Assembly (NCBI RefSeq): GCF_013055795.1
Contig: NZ_JABETO010000004.1
Coordinates: 235,052-299,051 of the forward strand
Length of the DNA: 64,000 bases
Reading direction: 5' to 3'
DNA from: Streptomyces sp. I05A-00742
GTDB lineage: Bacteria; Actinomycetota; Actinomycetes; Streptomycetales; Streptomycetaceae
This document shows positions 1 to 8,903 of this stretch, one piece after another. The number at the start of each line of letters is the position of its first letter. Position 1 is the first letter of the stretch. The position numbers and the translations under genes were made by a program. The notes beneath the pieces were generated by a model. The model made no database searches, was not told the DNA's origin, and was given only the letters and a program-made list of their open reading frames with translations.

Positions 1-1
1 C

Positions 2-1282
2 CTCCCCGGCGGCGCCGACTACGCGGCCCGCTACCTCGCCGGCGCCGAGGGCTATCAGGGCCCGGCCCAGGGCAAGCACCTGGACTCCGTCAGGACGCCG
101 GACGACCACACCATCGTCTTCGAACTGCGCAAGCCGTTCGCCGAGTTCCCCAACGCGGCGGTCATGCCGACCTTCGCGCCCGTCCCGCGGGCGAAGGACA
201 AGGGCCCGCAGTACGACAACAGACCGTTCTCCTCCGGCCCGTACAAGATCGACTCCTTCGCCCGGGGCAAGAAGCTCGTCCTGGTCCGCAACGAGCACTG
301 GAACCCGAAGACGGACGAGGTCCGCAAGGCGTACCCGGACAAGCTCGTCGTCACCATGGGGCTCAAGGCCAACCAGATCGACGACCGCATGGTCGCCGCC
401 CGGGGCACCGACGCCTCCGCCGTGCCGTGGGGCGCGCTCCGGCCGGAGAGCGCGCCCAAGGTGCTGACCTCCGCCGAGGTGCGCAAGCGGCTGCTCGCCG
501 AGTCGCAGAACTGCACCGACATGGTCCAGATGCACACCGGCCGGGCGCCCTTCGACAACGTCAAGGTGCGGCAGGCCGTGCAGTACGCCCTCGACCGGGA
601 CTCCGTCCTGACCTCCTCCGGCGGCCCCGCCTTCAACGACCCGTCGACCGCCTACATGCCCGCCGGGCTCTTCGACGGCAAGCAGCCCGACACCCTGAGG
701 ATCCCCGCCACCGGCGATGTGGCGAAGGCCAAGGAGCTGCTGAAGGAGGCCGGCAAGCCCGACGGCTTCTCCACCAAGATGACCGTCTCGTCCGGGGACA
801 AGGGCCGGGCCGAGGCGATACAGCAGTCGCTGGGCAAGGCCGGCATCAAGGTCACCATCGAGACCGTGGACCCGTCCGCGTTCTACGCCACCATCGGCGA
901 CACCAAGAACCGCACCGACATGGTGTACACCGGCTGGTGCCCCGACTACCCGTCCGGCTCGACCTTCCTGCCCTTCGTCTTCGACGGCCGCTACATCAAG
1001 GAGAAGGGCAACTCCGGCAACCACTCGCTCTTCCGCGACGACGCCACCATGAAGCGGATGGACGAGATCGCCGCCATGACCGACGCGCGCCAGGCGGCCC
1101 GGGCCTGGCAGCAGCTGGACGGCGAGATCCTGGCCAAGGCCCCGGCCGTGCCGGTGCTGATCCGGCGGTGGCCGCTGGTCCTCGGCAGCAATGTGGCCGG
1201 GGCGTACGGGCACACCGTCTTCGGCGGTCAGCTCGACTACGCGACCGTCGGCCTCAAGGACCCGTCGAAGAGCCGGGACTGA
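2..1282 (+). CDS. ABC transporter substrate-binding protein, family 5 (partial)
   Basis: C-terminal part of an extracellular solute-binding protein of the oligopeptide/dipeptide (SBP family 5) type; the start lies left of the window, so signal peptide and lipobox cannot be seen. The reading frame is open from base 2 to the TGA at 1280-1282 (about 426 residues). Typical family features are present: a VRQAVQYALDR motif, an ELLKEAGKPDG repeat-like segment and a late GWCPDYPSG motif, all usual in Opp/Dpp binding proteins. It begins a same-strand set with two permeases and two ATPases, so it probably delivers peptides or a related solute to that importer. Substrate cannot be told from the sequence. 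Confidence 0.93.
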   Translation, partial: LPGGADYAARYLAGAEGYQGPAQGKHLDSVRTPDDHTIVFELRKPFAEFPNAAVMPTFAPVPRAKDKGPQYDNRPFSSGPYKIDSFARGKKLVLVRNEHWNPKTDEVRKAYPDKLVVTMGLKANQIDDRMVAARGTDASAVPWGALRPESAPKVLTSAEVRKRLLAESQNCTDMVQMHTGRAPFDNVKVRQAVQYALDRDSVLTSSGGPAFNDPSTAYMPAGLFDGKQPDTLRIPATGDVAKAKELLKEAGKPDGFSTKMTVSSGDKGRAEAIQQSLGKAGIKVTIETVDPSAFYATIGDTKNRTDMVYTGWCPDYPSGSTFLPFVFDGRYIKEKGNSGNHSLFRDDATMKRMDEIAAMTDARQAARAWQQLDGEILAKAPAVPVLIRRWPLVLGSNVAGAYGHTVFGGQLDYATVGLKDPSKSRD

Positions 1283-1295
1283 GGTCCGTCACCCC

Positions 1296-2240
1296 ATGAC
1301 CACCACCCCCGCAACCACCGCGCAGGCCTCCAAGGCCCCCACCGGCAGCGGCCCCTGGCGGCTCGCCGTCGCGGAACTCCGCCGCCGCCCCTCCGTCACG
1401 GTCTCCCTCGCCGTCGTCGCCCTCTTCCTGCTCATGGCGGCCGGCGCCCCGCTGCTGAGCGCGCTCGGCGGCTGGTCCCCCGAGGAGTTCGACAAGACCG
1501 CCGTCGACCCGTACCTCGGCGGACGGCCCATCGGCCCGCTCGGCGGTGTCTCCGCCGACCACTGGCTCGGCGTGGAACCCGTCACCGGCCGCGACCTGTT
1601 CGCCCGTGTCGTGCACGGCGCCCAGGTCTCGCTGTTCATCGCGCTCACCGCCACGGCCATCGTCGTCGTCATCGGCACGGCGGCCGGCATCGCGGCGGGC
1701 TACTTCGGCGGCCGCACCGACACCGTGCTCTCCCGGCTGATGGACCTCACCATGTCCTTCCCCTCCCTCATCTTCATGATCGCGATGATGTCGGTGGCGA
1801 AGGACGTCAACCGGATCGTCCTGATGACCGCCGTCATCGGCCTGTTCGGCTGGCCGGGCGTCGCCCGCGTCGTCCGCGGCCAGACCCTCTCGCTCAAGCA
1901 CCGCGAGTACGTCGACGCCGCCCGCGTCGGCGGCTCGGGACCCTGGCGCATCCTCACCCGCGACATCCTCCCCGGCGTCTCCGGGCCCGTCATCGCGTAC
2001 ACCACCCTGATCGTCCCCGGCATGATCGCCACCGAGGCGGCCCTGAGCTACCTGGGCGTCGGCGTCCGCCCGCCCACCCCCTCGTGGGGGCAGATGATCG
2101 CCGAGAGCGTCGCCTTCTACGACACGGACCCCATGTACTTCGTCGTCCCCAGCACCTGTCTGTTCCTGACCGTGCTCGCCTTCACCCTGCTCGGCGACGC
2201 GCTGCGCGACGTCCTCGACCCGAGGAGCCGCCGCACATGA
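1296..2240 (+). CDS. ABC transporter permease, DppC/OppC type
   Basis: Inner-membrane permease of a peptide-type ABC importer, 314 aa. It starts at ATG 1296, 13 bases after the binding-protein stop; the frame is open further upstream but the family-like N-terminus begins here. An N-terminal hydrophobic segment (about residues 35-55) is followed by a periplasmic loop containing HWLGVEPVTGRDLFARV, the typical DppC entry motif, then five further hydrophobic segments. The EAA loop (EYVDAARVGGSGPWRIL) contacts the ATPase. It overlaps the next permease by ATGA. The C-type permease comes before the B-type here, the reverse of the common dppABCDF order. Confidence 0.93.
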   Translation: MTTTPATTAQASKAPTGSGPWRLAVAELRRRPSVTVSLAVVALFLLMAAGAPLLSALGGWSPEEFDKTAVDPYLGGRPIGPLGGVSADHWLGVEPVTGRDLFARVVHGAQVSLFIALTATAIVVVIGTAAGIAAGYFGGRTDTVLSRLMDLTMSFPSLIFMIAMMSVAKDVNRIVLMTAVIGLFGWPGVARVVRGQTLSLKHREYVDAARVGGSGPWRILTRDILPGVSGPVIAYTTLIVPGMIATEAALSYLGVGVRPPTPSWGQMIAESVAFYDTDPMYFVVPSTCLFLTVLAFTLLGDALRDVLDPRSRRT

Positions 2241-3223
2241 TCGTCTACCTCGGCCGCAGGCTCCTCGGCGTCGTCGGTGTGCTCGTCGCCGTCGCCGCCG
2301 TCACCTTCACCATCTTCTACGTCCTGCCCTCCGACCCCGCGGCCGCCGCCTGCGGCAAGTCGTGCAGCGTGGAGCGGCTGGAGGCGATCCGCGCCCACAT
2401 GGGCCTCGACCGGCCGCTGTGGCGGCAGTTCGCGGACTTCGTCACCGGCGTCTTCACCGGCCGGACCATGGGCACCGGCCAGTACGCCCTGCACTGCGAC
2501 TTCCCCTGCTTCGGCTACTCGTACGAGAACTCCGAGGCGGTCTGGGACCTGCTGATGGACCGCCTCCCCGTCTCCGCCTCGCTCGCCGTGGGCGCGGCCG
2601 TGCTCTGGCTGCTGCTCGGCCTGAGCACCGGGGTCGCCGCCGCCCTGCGCAAGGACACCCTCACCGACCGGGCCCTGATGATCGGGGCCGTCGCCGCCGC
2701 GTCGATGCCGGTCTACTTCACCTCGATGATGCTCATCTACGGGCTCATCCGGGTGGCCGGTCTGCTGCCCTACCCCGAGTACGTGCCGTTCGGCGACGAC
2801 CCGGCCGAGTGGGCGTCCAACCTGCTCCTGCCGTGGCTCGCCCTGGCGGTGCTGTACGCCGCCATGTACGCGCGCCAGAGCCGCAGTTCGATGATCGAGA
2901 CGATGGCGGAGCCGTACATCCGCACCGCCCGCGCCAAGGGACTGCCGCGCCGCACGGTCGTCGTCAAGCACGGGCTGCGGTCCGGCATGACGCCGATCCT
3001 GACGCTCTTCGGCATGGACCTGGGCGGGCTGCTCGCGGGCGCCGTCATCACCGAGTCCATCTTCGGCCTCCCGGGCATCGGACGGCTCTTCTACGGCGCG
3101 CTGTCCACCGGTGACCAGCCGGTCATCCTCGGCGTCACCCTGCTGGCCGCCGCCTTCATCGTCGTCGCCAACCTGGCCGTCGACCTGCTCTACGCCGTCG
3201 TCGACCCGCGAGTGAGGTACTGA
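2237..3223 (+). CDS. ABC transporter permease, DppB/OppB type
   Basis: Second membrane subunit of the peptide-type importer, 328 aa. The chosen ATG (2237) overlaps the previous stop as ATGA, which indicates translational coupling. The N-terminus MIVYLGRRLLG and the VTFTIFYVLPSDPA segment are typical of the B-type permease, and the conserved RTARAKGLPRRTVVVKHGLR loop near the C-terminus is the ATPase-contact (EAA) motif. Two Cys-containing stretches in the first extracytoplasmic loop (AAACGKSC and LHCDFPCFGY) are a variation on that loop in many actinobacterial homologues. The stop overlaps the next ATG (TGATG). Confidence 0.93.
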   Translation: MIVYLGRRLLGVVGVLVAVAAVTFTIFYVLPSDPAAAACGKSCSVERLEAIRAHMGLDRPLWRQFADFVTGVFTGRTMGTGQYALHCDFPCFGYSYENSEAVWDLLMDRLPVSASLAVGAAVLWLLLGLSTGVAAALRKDTLTDRALMIGAVAAASMPVYFTSMMLIYGLIRVAGLLPYPEYVPFGDDPAEWASNLLLPWLALAVLYAAMYARQSRSSMIETMAEPYIRTARAKGLPRRTVVVKHGLRSGMTPILTLFGMDLGGLLAGAVITESIFGLPGIGRLFYGALSTGDQPVILGVTLLAAAFIVVANLAVDLLYAVVDPRVRY

Positions 3224-4263
3224 TGGCCGTCGAAACGCAGCAACCGCTGCTGTCCGTCGAGGACCTGACCGTCACCTTCCCCACCCGGCACGGTCCCGTA
3301 CGGGCCGTGGACTCCCTCAACTTCACCGTGGACCGCGGGCAGACGCTCGGCATCGTCGGCGAGTCCGGCTCCGGCAAGTCCGTCACCTCGCTGGCCGTGA
3401 TGGGCCTGCACACCGGCGCGGAGGTCACCGGTTCCATCGCCCTCGACGGCCGGGAGCTCACCGGACTGCCCGAGCGCGAGCTGAACCGGCTGCGCGGCCG
3501 CCGGATGGCGATGATCTTCCAGGACCCGCTCTCCAGCCTCCACCCCTCCTACACCGTCGGCGAGCAGATCGCCGAGCACCACCGCGTCCACTTCGGCTCC
3601 CGCCGCGCGGCGGCCCGCAGACGGGCCGTGGACATGCTCGGCGAGGTCGGCATCCCCGAACCCGCCCGCCGGGCCGGCGAGTACCCGCACCAGTTCTCCG
3701 GCGGAATGCGCCAGCGCGCGATGATCGCCATGGCGCTCGCCTGCGAACCGGACCTGCTCATCGCCGATGAACCGACCACCGCCCTCGACGTCACCGTCCA
3801 GGCCCAGATCCTGGAACTGCTCGCCCGCCTCCAGGAGGAACGCGGACTCGCCGTCGTCATGATCACGCACGACCTCGGGGTGGTGGCCCGGGTCGCCCGG
3901 GACGTCCTGGTGATGTACGGCGGCCGGGCGGCCGAACAGGCCCCGGTCGACGACCTGTTCGCCCGGCCCGCCCACCCGTACACCCGGGGCCTCCTCGACT
4001 CCCTCCCCCGGCTCGACGACACCGACGACGCGCCCCTGCGCGCCATTCCCGGCAGCCCGCCCTCGCTCCTGACGCCCGCCCCCGGCTGCGCGTTCGCCCC
4101 GCGCTGCCCGCGGGCCGCGGCCGCGGCGCCGGACGACCGCGCGCGCTGCGAGCGCACCGGACCCGAGCTCGTCCCGTCCCACGGACACCTGGTCGCCTGC
4201 CACCTCTCCCTGCACACCGACGACCTGCACACCGACGACCGCGTCCGCGGAGGCACCCGATGA
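3223..4263 (+). CDS. peptide ABC transporter ATP-binding protein (OppD/DppD type)
   Basis: Cytoplasmic ATPase of the importer, 346 aa. Visible motifs are Walker [10 protein letters not shown]-loop [15 protein letters not shown] signature FSGGMRQR, Walker B LLIADEP followed by TTALD, and the switch histidine in MITHDLG. The C-terminal oligopeptide/dipeptide-transporter extension with GCAFAPRCP is present. Start ATG 3223 overlaps the permease stop, and the stop overlaps the next gene as ATGA. It should form a heterodimer with the following ATPase. Confidence 0.95.
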   Translation: MAVETQQPLLSVEDLTVTFPTRHGPVRAVDSLNFTVDRGQTLGIVGESGSGKSVTSLAVMGLHTGAEVTGSIALDGRELTGLPERELNRLRGRRMAMIFQDPLSSLHPSYTVGEQIAEHHRVHFGSRRAAARRRAVDMLGEVGIPEPARRAGEYPHQFSGGMRQRAMIAMALACEPDLLIADEPTTALDVTVQAQILELLARLQEERGLAVVMITHDLGVVARVARDVLVMYGGRAAEQAPVDDLFARPAHPYTRGLLDSLPRLDDTDDAPLRAIPGSPPSLLTPAPGCAFAPRCPRAAAAAPDDRARCERTGPELVPSHGHLVACHLSLHTDDLHTDDRVRGGTR

Positions 4264-5231
4264 CCGCACCCCTGCTCTCCGTACGGGAGCTGACGATGAG
4301 CTTCCCCGGCAGGCGCGGCCGTTCCGCCCCCGTCCGGGCCGTCGACGGCGTCTCCTTCGAGGTGGCGGCGGGCGAGACCCTGGGCCTGGTCGGCGAGTCC
4401 GGCTGCGGCAAGTCCACCACCGGGCGCGTGATCGTACGGCTGCTGGAGCCCACCGCCGGCACGGTCGCCTACGACGGCCGGGACATCAGCCACCTTCGGC
4501 AGCGCGAACTCAAGCCGCTGCGCGGCGCGTTGCAGATGGTCTTCCAGGACCCGCACTCCTCCCTCAACCCGCGCCAGACCGTCGCCCGGATCATCGCCGA
4601 TCCGCTGCTGGTGCGCGGCAGTTCGGCGGCGGACGCCCGCAGGCGGGCTGCGGAGCTGATGGACCTGGTCGGGCTCATCCCCGAACACCTCGACCGCTAC
4701 CCGCACGAGTTCTCCGGCGGCCAGGCCCAGCGCATCGGCATCGCCCGCTCGCTCGCCACCGGCCCCCGGCTGATCGTCGCCGACGAGCCGGTCTCGGCCC
4801 TCGACGTCTCCGTACAGGCCCAGATCGTCAACCTGATGGAACGGCTCCAGCGCGAGCTCGGCCTCGCCTACCTCTTCATCGCCCACGACCTGTCGGTGGT
4901 GAAGCGGGTGTGCGACCGGGTCGCCGTGATGTACCTCGGCCGCATCGTCGAGATCGGCGACAAACGGACGGTCTACGACTCCCCCGCCCACCCCTACACC
5001 CGCGCCCTGCTCTCGGCCGTCCCGCTGCCCGACCCGGCGGCCGAGCGGGCCCGGGAACGGATCACCCTGCACGGCGACCCGCCGAGCCCGGCCGCGCCCC
5101 CGCCCGGCTGCACCTTCCACCCCCGCTGCCCCAAGGCCCAGGAGATCTGCCGCACCGAGGCCCCGCTGCTGCGGATCGCCCCGCCCGGCGGGACCCGCGA
5201 AGTGGCCTGCCACTTCCCGGAGGCGGCCTGA
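4260..5231 (+). CDS. peptide ABC transporter ATP-binding protein (OppF/DppF type)
   Basis: Partner ATPase, 323 aa, with Walker [11 protein letters not shown]-loop [12 protein letters not shown], signature FSGGQAQR, Walker [13 protein letters not shown] and switch IAHDLS. The C-terminal GCTFHPRCP segment marks the OppF/DppF subgroup. The ATG overlaps the preceding stop. With the four genes before it, it completes a full importer of one binding protein, two permeases and two ATPases. Confidence 0.95.
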   Translation: MTAPLLSVRELTMSFPGRRGRSAPVRAVDGVSFEVAAGETLGLVGESGCGKSTTGRVIVRLLEPTAGTVAYDGRDISHLRQRELKPLRGALQMVFQDPHSSLNPRQTVARIIADPLLVRGSSAADARRRAAELMDLVGLIPEHLDRYPHEFSGGQAQRIGIARSLATGPRLIVADEPVSALDVSVQAQIVNLMERLQRELGLAYLFIAHDLSVVKRVCDRVAVMYLGRIVEIGDKRTVYDSPAHPYTRALLSAVPLPDPAAERARERITLHGDPPSPAAPPPGCTFHPRCPKAQEICRTEAPLLRIAPPGGTREVACHFPEAA

Positions 5232-5236
5232 TCGCC

Positions 5237-6202
5237 GTGGAACTGGAGCTCCGGCACCTGCGGGCGGTCTGCGCGATCGCCGAGGCGGGCAGCCTCACCC
5301 GCGCCGCCGCCGCGCTGCGCACCACCCAGCCCGCGCTCAGCGCCCAACTGCGGCGCGTCGAACGGATGCTGGGCGGCACGCTCTTCGAACGCCGGCCCGC
5401 CGGGGTCGTGCCCACCTCCCTCGGCGAGCTGGTCCTCCACCGGGCGCGCGCCGTGCTGCCCGGCATCGACGGCCTGCTCGCCGACACCGCGCGCGCCGCC
5501 CGCCGCCGGGCCGCGCCGGACCGCGTCAGGATCGGCTCGGTGGGCGCCCCACTGCTCGGCCGTCTGACGCTGGCGGTACGGGCGTCGCTGCCCAGTGCCG
5601 AGGTGACCGTCCGCTGCCGGAACTCCCCCGCGCCGCTCCTCGACGACCTGGCCGCGGAGCGCCTGGAGGCGGCGGTCCTCGGCGACCACCCCGGCCACGA
5701 GCTCGTCCCCCGGGGCGGCGCCGAGCTCCGCCCCCTGGTCACCGAGCCCGTCTTCGCCCTGCTGCCCTCCGGCCATCCGCTGGCCGCCGGGGAAGAGGTG
5801 GACCTCGACCGTCTCGTCGACGAGGACTGGGCCGTCCCCCGCCCCGACGACGACCGCACCCGCGAGTACTGGTCCCGCGCCCTCGCCCTCACGGGCCGCG
5901 ACCCCCGCACCCCCTACGAGGCCGAGGGCCGCCAGCTCGTCGAACTCGTCCGCTGCGGCCTCGCCGTCAGCCTCTGCCAGGCCACCTTCACCGAGGTCCC
6001 CGGCGTCACCGTCCGCCCCCTCACCGGCAACCCGCTCCAGTACCGCCACATCCTCGCCTGGCACCGCGACGGCCCCCTGGCCCCGCACGGCGACGACATC
6101 GTCCGCCGCGTCGGCGAGGGGTACCTCGCCTCCTGCGCCGCGAGCCCCGTCTACGCCCGGTGGCGCGCCCGTCATCCGGGAGCGGCGCGGGTGGTGACCT
6201 GA
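5237..6202 (+). CDS. LysR-family transcriptional regulator
   Basis: LysR-type regulator, 321 aa. The N-terminal winged helix-turn-helix is clear: ELRHLRAVCAIAEAGSLTRA, then a recognition-helix region with TTQPALSAQLRRVER. The rest matches the periplasmic-binding-like effector domain (VRIGSVGAPLLGRL, LAAERLEAAVLGDH). The start is GTG 5237, five bases after the OppF-type stop; the frame is open upstream inside the ATPase gene, but the LysR family begins at about this residue. Placement as the last gene of the transporter operon, on the same strand, is atypical for LysR genes, which usually diverge from their target; it may control the transporter by autoregulation. Confidence 0.92.
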   Translation: MELELRHLRAVCAIAEAGSLTRAAAALRTTQPALSAQLRRVERMLGGTLFERRPAGVVPTSLGELVLHRARAVLPGIDGLLADTARAARRRAAPDRVRIGSVGAPLLGRLTLAVRASLPSAEVTVRCRNSPAPLLDDLAAERLEAAVLGDHPGHELVPRGGAELRPLVTEPVFALLPSGHPLAAGEEVDLDRLVDEDWAVPRPDDDRTREYWSRALALTGRDPRTPYEAEGRQLVELVRCGLAVSLCQATFTEVPGVTVRPLTGNPLQYRHILAWHRDGPLAPHGDDIVRRVGEGYLASCAASPVYARWRARHPGAARVVT

Positions 6203-6219
6203 GCACCCCGGCCCCGTCC

Positions 6220-6663
6220 CTACCGCGCCTCCGCCCCCCGAAGCTGGTACAGCTCGGGCACGGAGACCTTGATCGGCTCCTGCGTGGTCCGTGCGATCAC
6301 GACGACCACGGGCTCGTCCGGGTCGGGGTTCTCCTCGCGGTGGGGGACGAACGGGGGGACGAGGAGGAAGTCGCCGGGGTGGGCGGTGATCCGCACCTCC
6401 TGGGTGCCGTCGTGGTAGACGAAGACCGGGTGGCCGCTGACCACGTAGATCCCGGCCTCCGACGCGCCGTGGTGGTGGTTGTCCGTCGCACTCAGCGGCG
6501 GGTTCTCCACCAGGCCCATCCAGAGCTTCTTCGAGCCCACCGTGCCGCCGCTGATGGCGGCGTAGCCGTCCAGCTCCCCGGACTTGACGTGGTGGACGCG
6601 GTTGTTCAGCGGCGCGTCGCCCTCGGTGCCCGTCGCGGTCCCGGTGTTTCCGTCGGTGGTCAT
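6220..6663 (-). CDS. cupin-domain protein
   Basis: Small single-domain cupin, 147 aa. The two cupin motifs are visible: DNHHHGASEAGIYVVSG (two histidines and the conserved glutamate) and GDFLLVPPFVPHREEN with the last metal-ligand histidine. This predicts a beta-barrel with a metal site; many such proteins are dioxygenases, isomerases or sensors, and the reaction cannot be told. The Thr/Gly-rich N-terminal 15 residues look disordered. It converges on the LysR gene (17-base gap). ATG at 6663 is preceded on the minus strand by AGGAGGGG, a good ribosome binding site. Confidence 0.85.
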   Translation of the reverse strand: MTTDGNTGTATGTEGDAPLNNRVHHVKSGELDGYAAISGGTVGSKKLWMGLVENPPLSATDNHHHGASEAGIYVVSGHPVFVYHDGTQEVRITAHPGDFLLVPPFVPHREENPDPDEPVVVVIARTTQEPIKVSVPELYQLRGAEAR

Positions 6664-6783
6664 GGTGTGCCCCTCCTGATCGTTTCCGCCGGCTGTCCCG
6701 CCGGGTCACCAGAGTGCGGCCGGCGTGCCCGAAGCGACAACGATCGTTGCCGAATCGGCAACACTGCGGGCAGCGACAGACGA

Positions 6784-6817
6784 AAGGCCGCCCCCTCGCG
6801 GACGAGGGAGCGGCCTT
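6784..6817 (-). terminator. hairpin terminator downstream of the long GAPDH gene
   Basis: Arms AAGGCCGC and GCGGCCTT flank a smaller inner stem, giving a GC-rich hairpin starting about 22 bases beyond the stop of the minus-strand GAPDH gene. On the minus strand the 3' arm is followed by TTTCG, a weak T-run, as usual in streptomycetes. Confidence 0.65.
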
Positions 6818-6838
6818 GTCGGGGCAGGGTGCCGGGTG

Positions 6839-8284
6839 TCAGACCACCGGGGCCGGGAACGTCGGGTACTCGACGCCGGAGACGTGCTGGACGACGCGGA
6901 TGACCTGGCAGGAGTAGCCGAACTCGTTGTCGTACCAGAGGTAGAGGATGGCGTTGTCGCCCTCGACCTTGGTGGCGCCCGCGTCGACGATCGAGGCGTG
7001 GCGGGAGCCGATGAAGTCGCTGGAGACCGCGTCGGGGGCGGTGATGAAGTCGATCTGGCGCTTCAGCGGCGAGGTCAGCGAGACATTGCGGAGGTAGTCG
7101 AGGACGTCCTCGCGGGTGGTCTCGCGGGCGAGCTGCAGGTTGAGGATCGCGATCGAGACGTCCGGCACGGGGACGCGGATCGAGCTGCCGGTGATCTTCG
7201 CCTGGAGGTCGGGCAGCGCCTTGGCGACGGCCGAGGCCGCGCCGGTCTCGGTGATGACCATGTTGAGCGGCGCCGAGCGGCCGCGGCGCTCGGACTTGTG
7301 GTAATTGTCCAGCAGGTTCTGGTCGTTCGTGAACGAGTGGACGGTCTCGACGTGACCGCGCAGCACACCGTACTCGTCGGCCATCGCCTTCAGCGGCGGG
7401 ACGATCGCGTTGGTGGTGCAGGACGCGCAGGAGATGATCTGCTCGTCCGGCTTGATCATGTCGTGGTTGACGCCATGGACGATGTTGGGGACGTCGCCCT
7501 TGCCCGGCGCGGTCAGGACGACCTTGTCGATCCCGGGGCGCAGGTGCTGGGACAGGCCCTCGCGGTCACGCCACTTGCCGGTGTTGTCGATGAGGATGGC
7601 GTCCTTGATGCCGTACGCCGTGTAGTCGACCTCGCCGGGGTCGTTGGCGTAGATCACCTTGATCTCGTTGCCGTTGGCGGTGATCGTGCTGTTCGCCTCG
7701 TCGACGGTGATCGTGCCCTGGAACTGGCCGTGGATCGAGTCACGGCGCAGCAGGGAGGCGCGCTTGATGATGTCCTCGCCGCCGCCCCCGCGGACGACGA
7801 TGGCGCGCAGCCGCAGCCCGTTGCCGGAGCCGGACTTCTCGATGAGCAGGCGGGCGACGAGGCGGCCGATGCGGCCGAACCCGTAGAGGACGACGTCGCG
7901 GCCCTCGCCGCGCTCGATCTTGTTGGCGCCGGTGGCTCCGGCGACGGCCCGGGCGGTGAACTCCGCCACCGGGAGACCGCGCTCGTCGGTCCGGTAGGTC
8001 GCGGCGAGCATGCCGATGTCGATCTGGGAAGGACCGAGGTCGAGCGTGGTGAGAGCCTCCAGGAACGGCAGGGTCTCGGTGACCGAGAGCTCCTCACCGG
8101 CTATCTGGCGGGCGAACCGGTGGGTCTTGAGGATGCTGACCACCGACTTGTTCACCAGGGAGCGGCTGTGGACCAGGACGGTGACATCCCGCTCCCGGTG
8201 CAGCTTCCCGATGATCGGGATCATCGACTCCGCAATTTCCTCGCGGTTCTTCCAATTGGTGAACGTGTCCTCGTTGACAGTCAC
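6839..8284 (-). CDS. gap: glyceraldehyde-3-phosphate dehydrogenase, long form
   Basis: Glycolytic/gluconeogenic enzyme interconverting glyceraldehyde-3-phosphate and 1,3-bisphosphoglycerate, 481 aa, versus about 335 aa for the classical enzyme. The extra ~125 N-terminal residues are helical and non-catalytic, as in the long GapB-like group of actinobacteria (e.g. the 480-residue GapB of Corynebacterium, used mainly in gluconeogenesis). The NAD(P)-binding motif is GFGRIG at 135-140, and the catalytic Cys is 289 in SCTTN. The GTG start (8284) was kept because the sequence from there matches the long family. A second, short GAPDH lies at 37.6-38.6 kb. Cofactor preference is inferred only by family. 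Confidence 0.92.
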   Translation of the reverse strand: MTVNEDTFTNWKNREEIAESMIPIIGKLHRERDVTVLVHSRSLVNKSVVSILKTHRFARQIAGEELSVTETLPFLEALTTLDLGPSQIDIGMLAATYRTDERGLPVAEFTARAVAGATGANKIERGEGRDVVLYGFGRIGRLVARLLIEKSGSGNGLRLRAIVVRGGGGEDIIKRASLLRRDSIHGQFQGTITVDEANSTITANGNEIKVIYANDPGEVDYTAYGIKDAILIDNTGKWRDREGLSQHLRPGIDKVVLTAPGKGDVPNIVHGVNHDMIKPDEQIISCASCTTNAIVPPLKAMADEYGVLRGHVETVHSFTNDQNLLDNYHKSERRGRSAPLNMVITETGAASAVAKALPDLQAKITGSSIRVPVPDVSIAILNLQLARETTREDVLDYLRNVSLTSPLKRQIDFITAPDAVSSDFIGSRHASIVDAGATKVEGDNAILYLWYDNEFGYSCQVIRVVQHVSGVEYPTFPAPVV

Positions 8285-8313
8285 AGGAGCATCACTTTCG
8301 AGCTAGGCGGCGC

Positions 8314-8847
8314 TCACATGCTAACCCCCTGGCCATTTGATCCTTCAAGCGGTGCCCCCGCGGGGCCCCGCAGCCGCCGGTACACCGAGCGGTGGAGCTG
8401 GTCCTTGGCCGGTCCTGTGGTGCGCCAGGACAGGTGCCACTCGTCGGGCGAGACGACGGTGAAGGTCCCGTCGTAGCGGTCCTGGGCACAGGGGTGCCGG
8501 GTGGTCCAGTGGCCGGTCCGCAGGTCGAGGGGGTGGAAGGGCCGGCCGTCGGCGAAGGCGACGTCCGCGGTGCCGTCCGGGCGGGGGCGCAGCCGGAGCG
8601 TCCGGCCCGCCCGGTTGGTGGTGCCGTTCCAGGTCAGGACGCCGTCCTCGATGTGCAGGAGCTCCCCGTCCCCGGCGGCCGGCCGGAACTCGGCCGTGCC
8701 CCGGAACGTCCCGTCGGCGCCGGTGGCCAGGTCGCCGAGCGTCCGCTCGACCGACCACCGGCCGGTCAGGTAGGCGGCGGCGTCGGGGACCGGGTGCGTG
8801 ACCGGCGCCACGGGCGGTTCGGGGGTGACGGGGGTGACGGAACTCAT
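8314..8847 (-). CDS. DUF6314-family protein
   Basis: Protein of 177 aa resembling the DUF6314 family of actinobacteria: WSVERTL near the N-terminus, GTFRGTAEFRP, GRPFHPLDLRTG, HPCAQDRYDGTF and WRTTGPAKDQ. The family has a predicted lipocalin-like beta-barrel and no known function. The ATG at 8847 was chosen because the family begins shortly after; upstream the frame runs into the neighbouring gene. The first ~20 residues are Pro/Val/Thr-rich. It sits just upstream of the long GAPDH on the same strand. Confidence 0.82.
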   Translation of the reverse strand: MSSVTPVTPEPPVAPVTHPVPDAAAYLTGRWSVERTLGDLATGADGTFRGTAEFRPAAGDGELLHIEDGVLTWNGTTNRAGRTLRLRPRPDGTADVAFADGRPFHPLDLRTGHWTTRHPCAQDRYDGTFTVVSPDEWHLSWRTTGPAKDQLHRSVYRRLRGPAGAPLEGSNGQGVSM

Positions 8848-8903
8848 GGCCGCATTGTCGCGCGGCCCGGGCCGGCGGCGCCCCTGCCCGGCGGGCCCCG
8901 CCG

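Noticed and set aside
6725..8476. A plus-strand frame opposite the long GAPDH
   Set aside because: Antisense shadow of a gene with clear catalytic residues.
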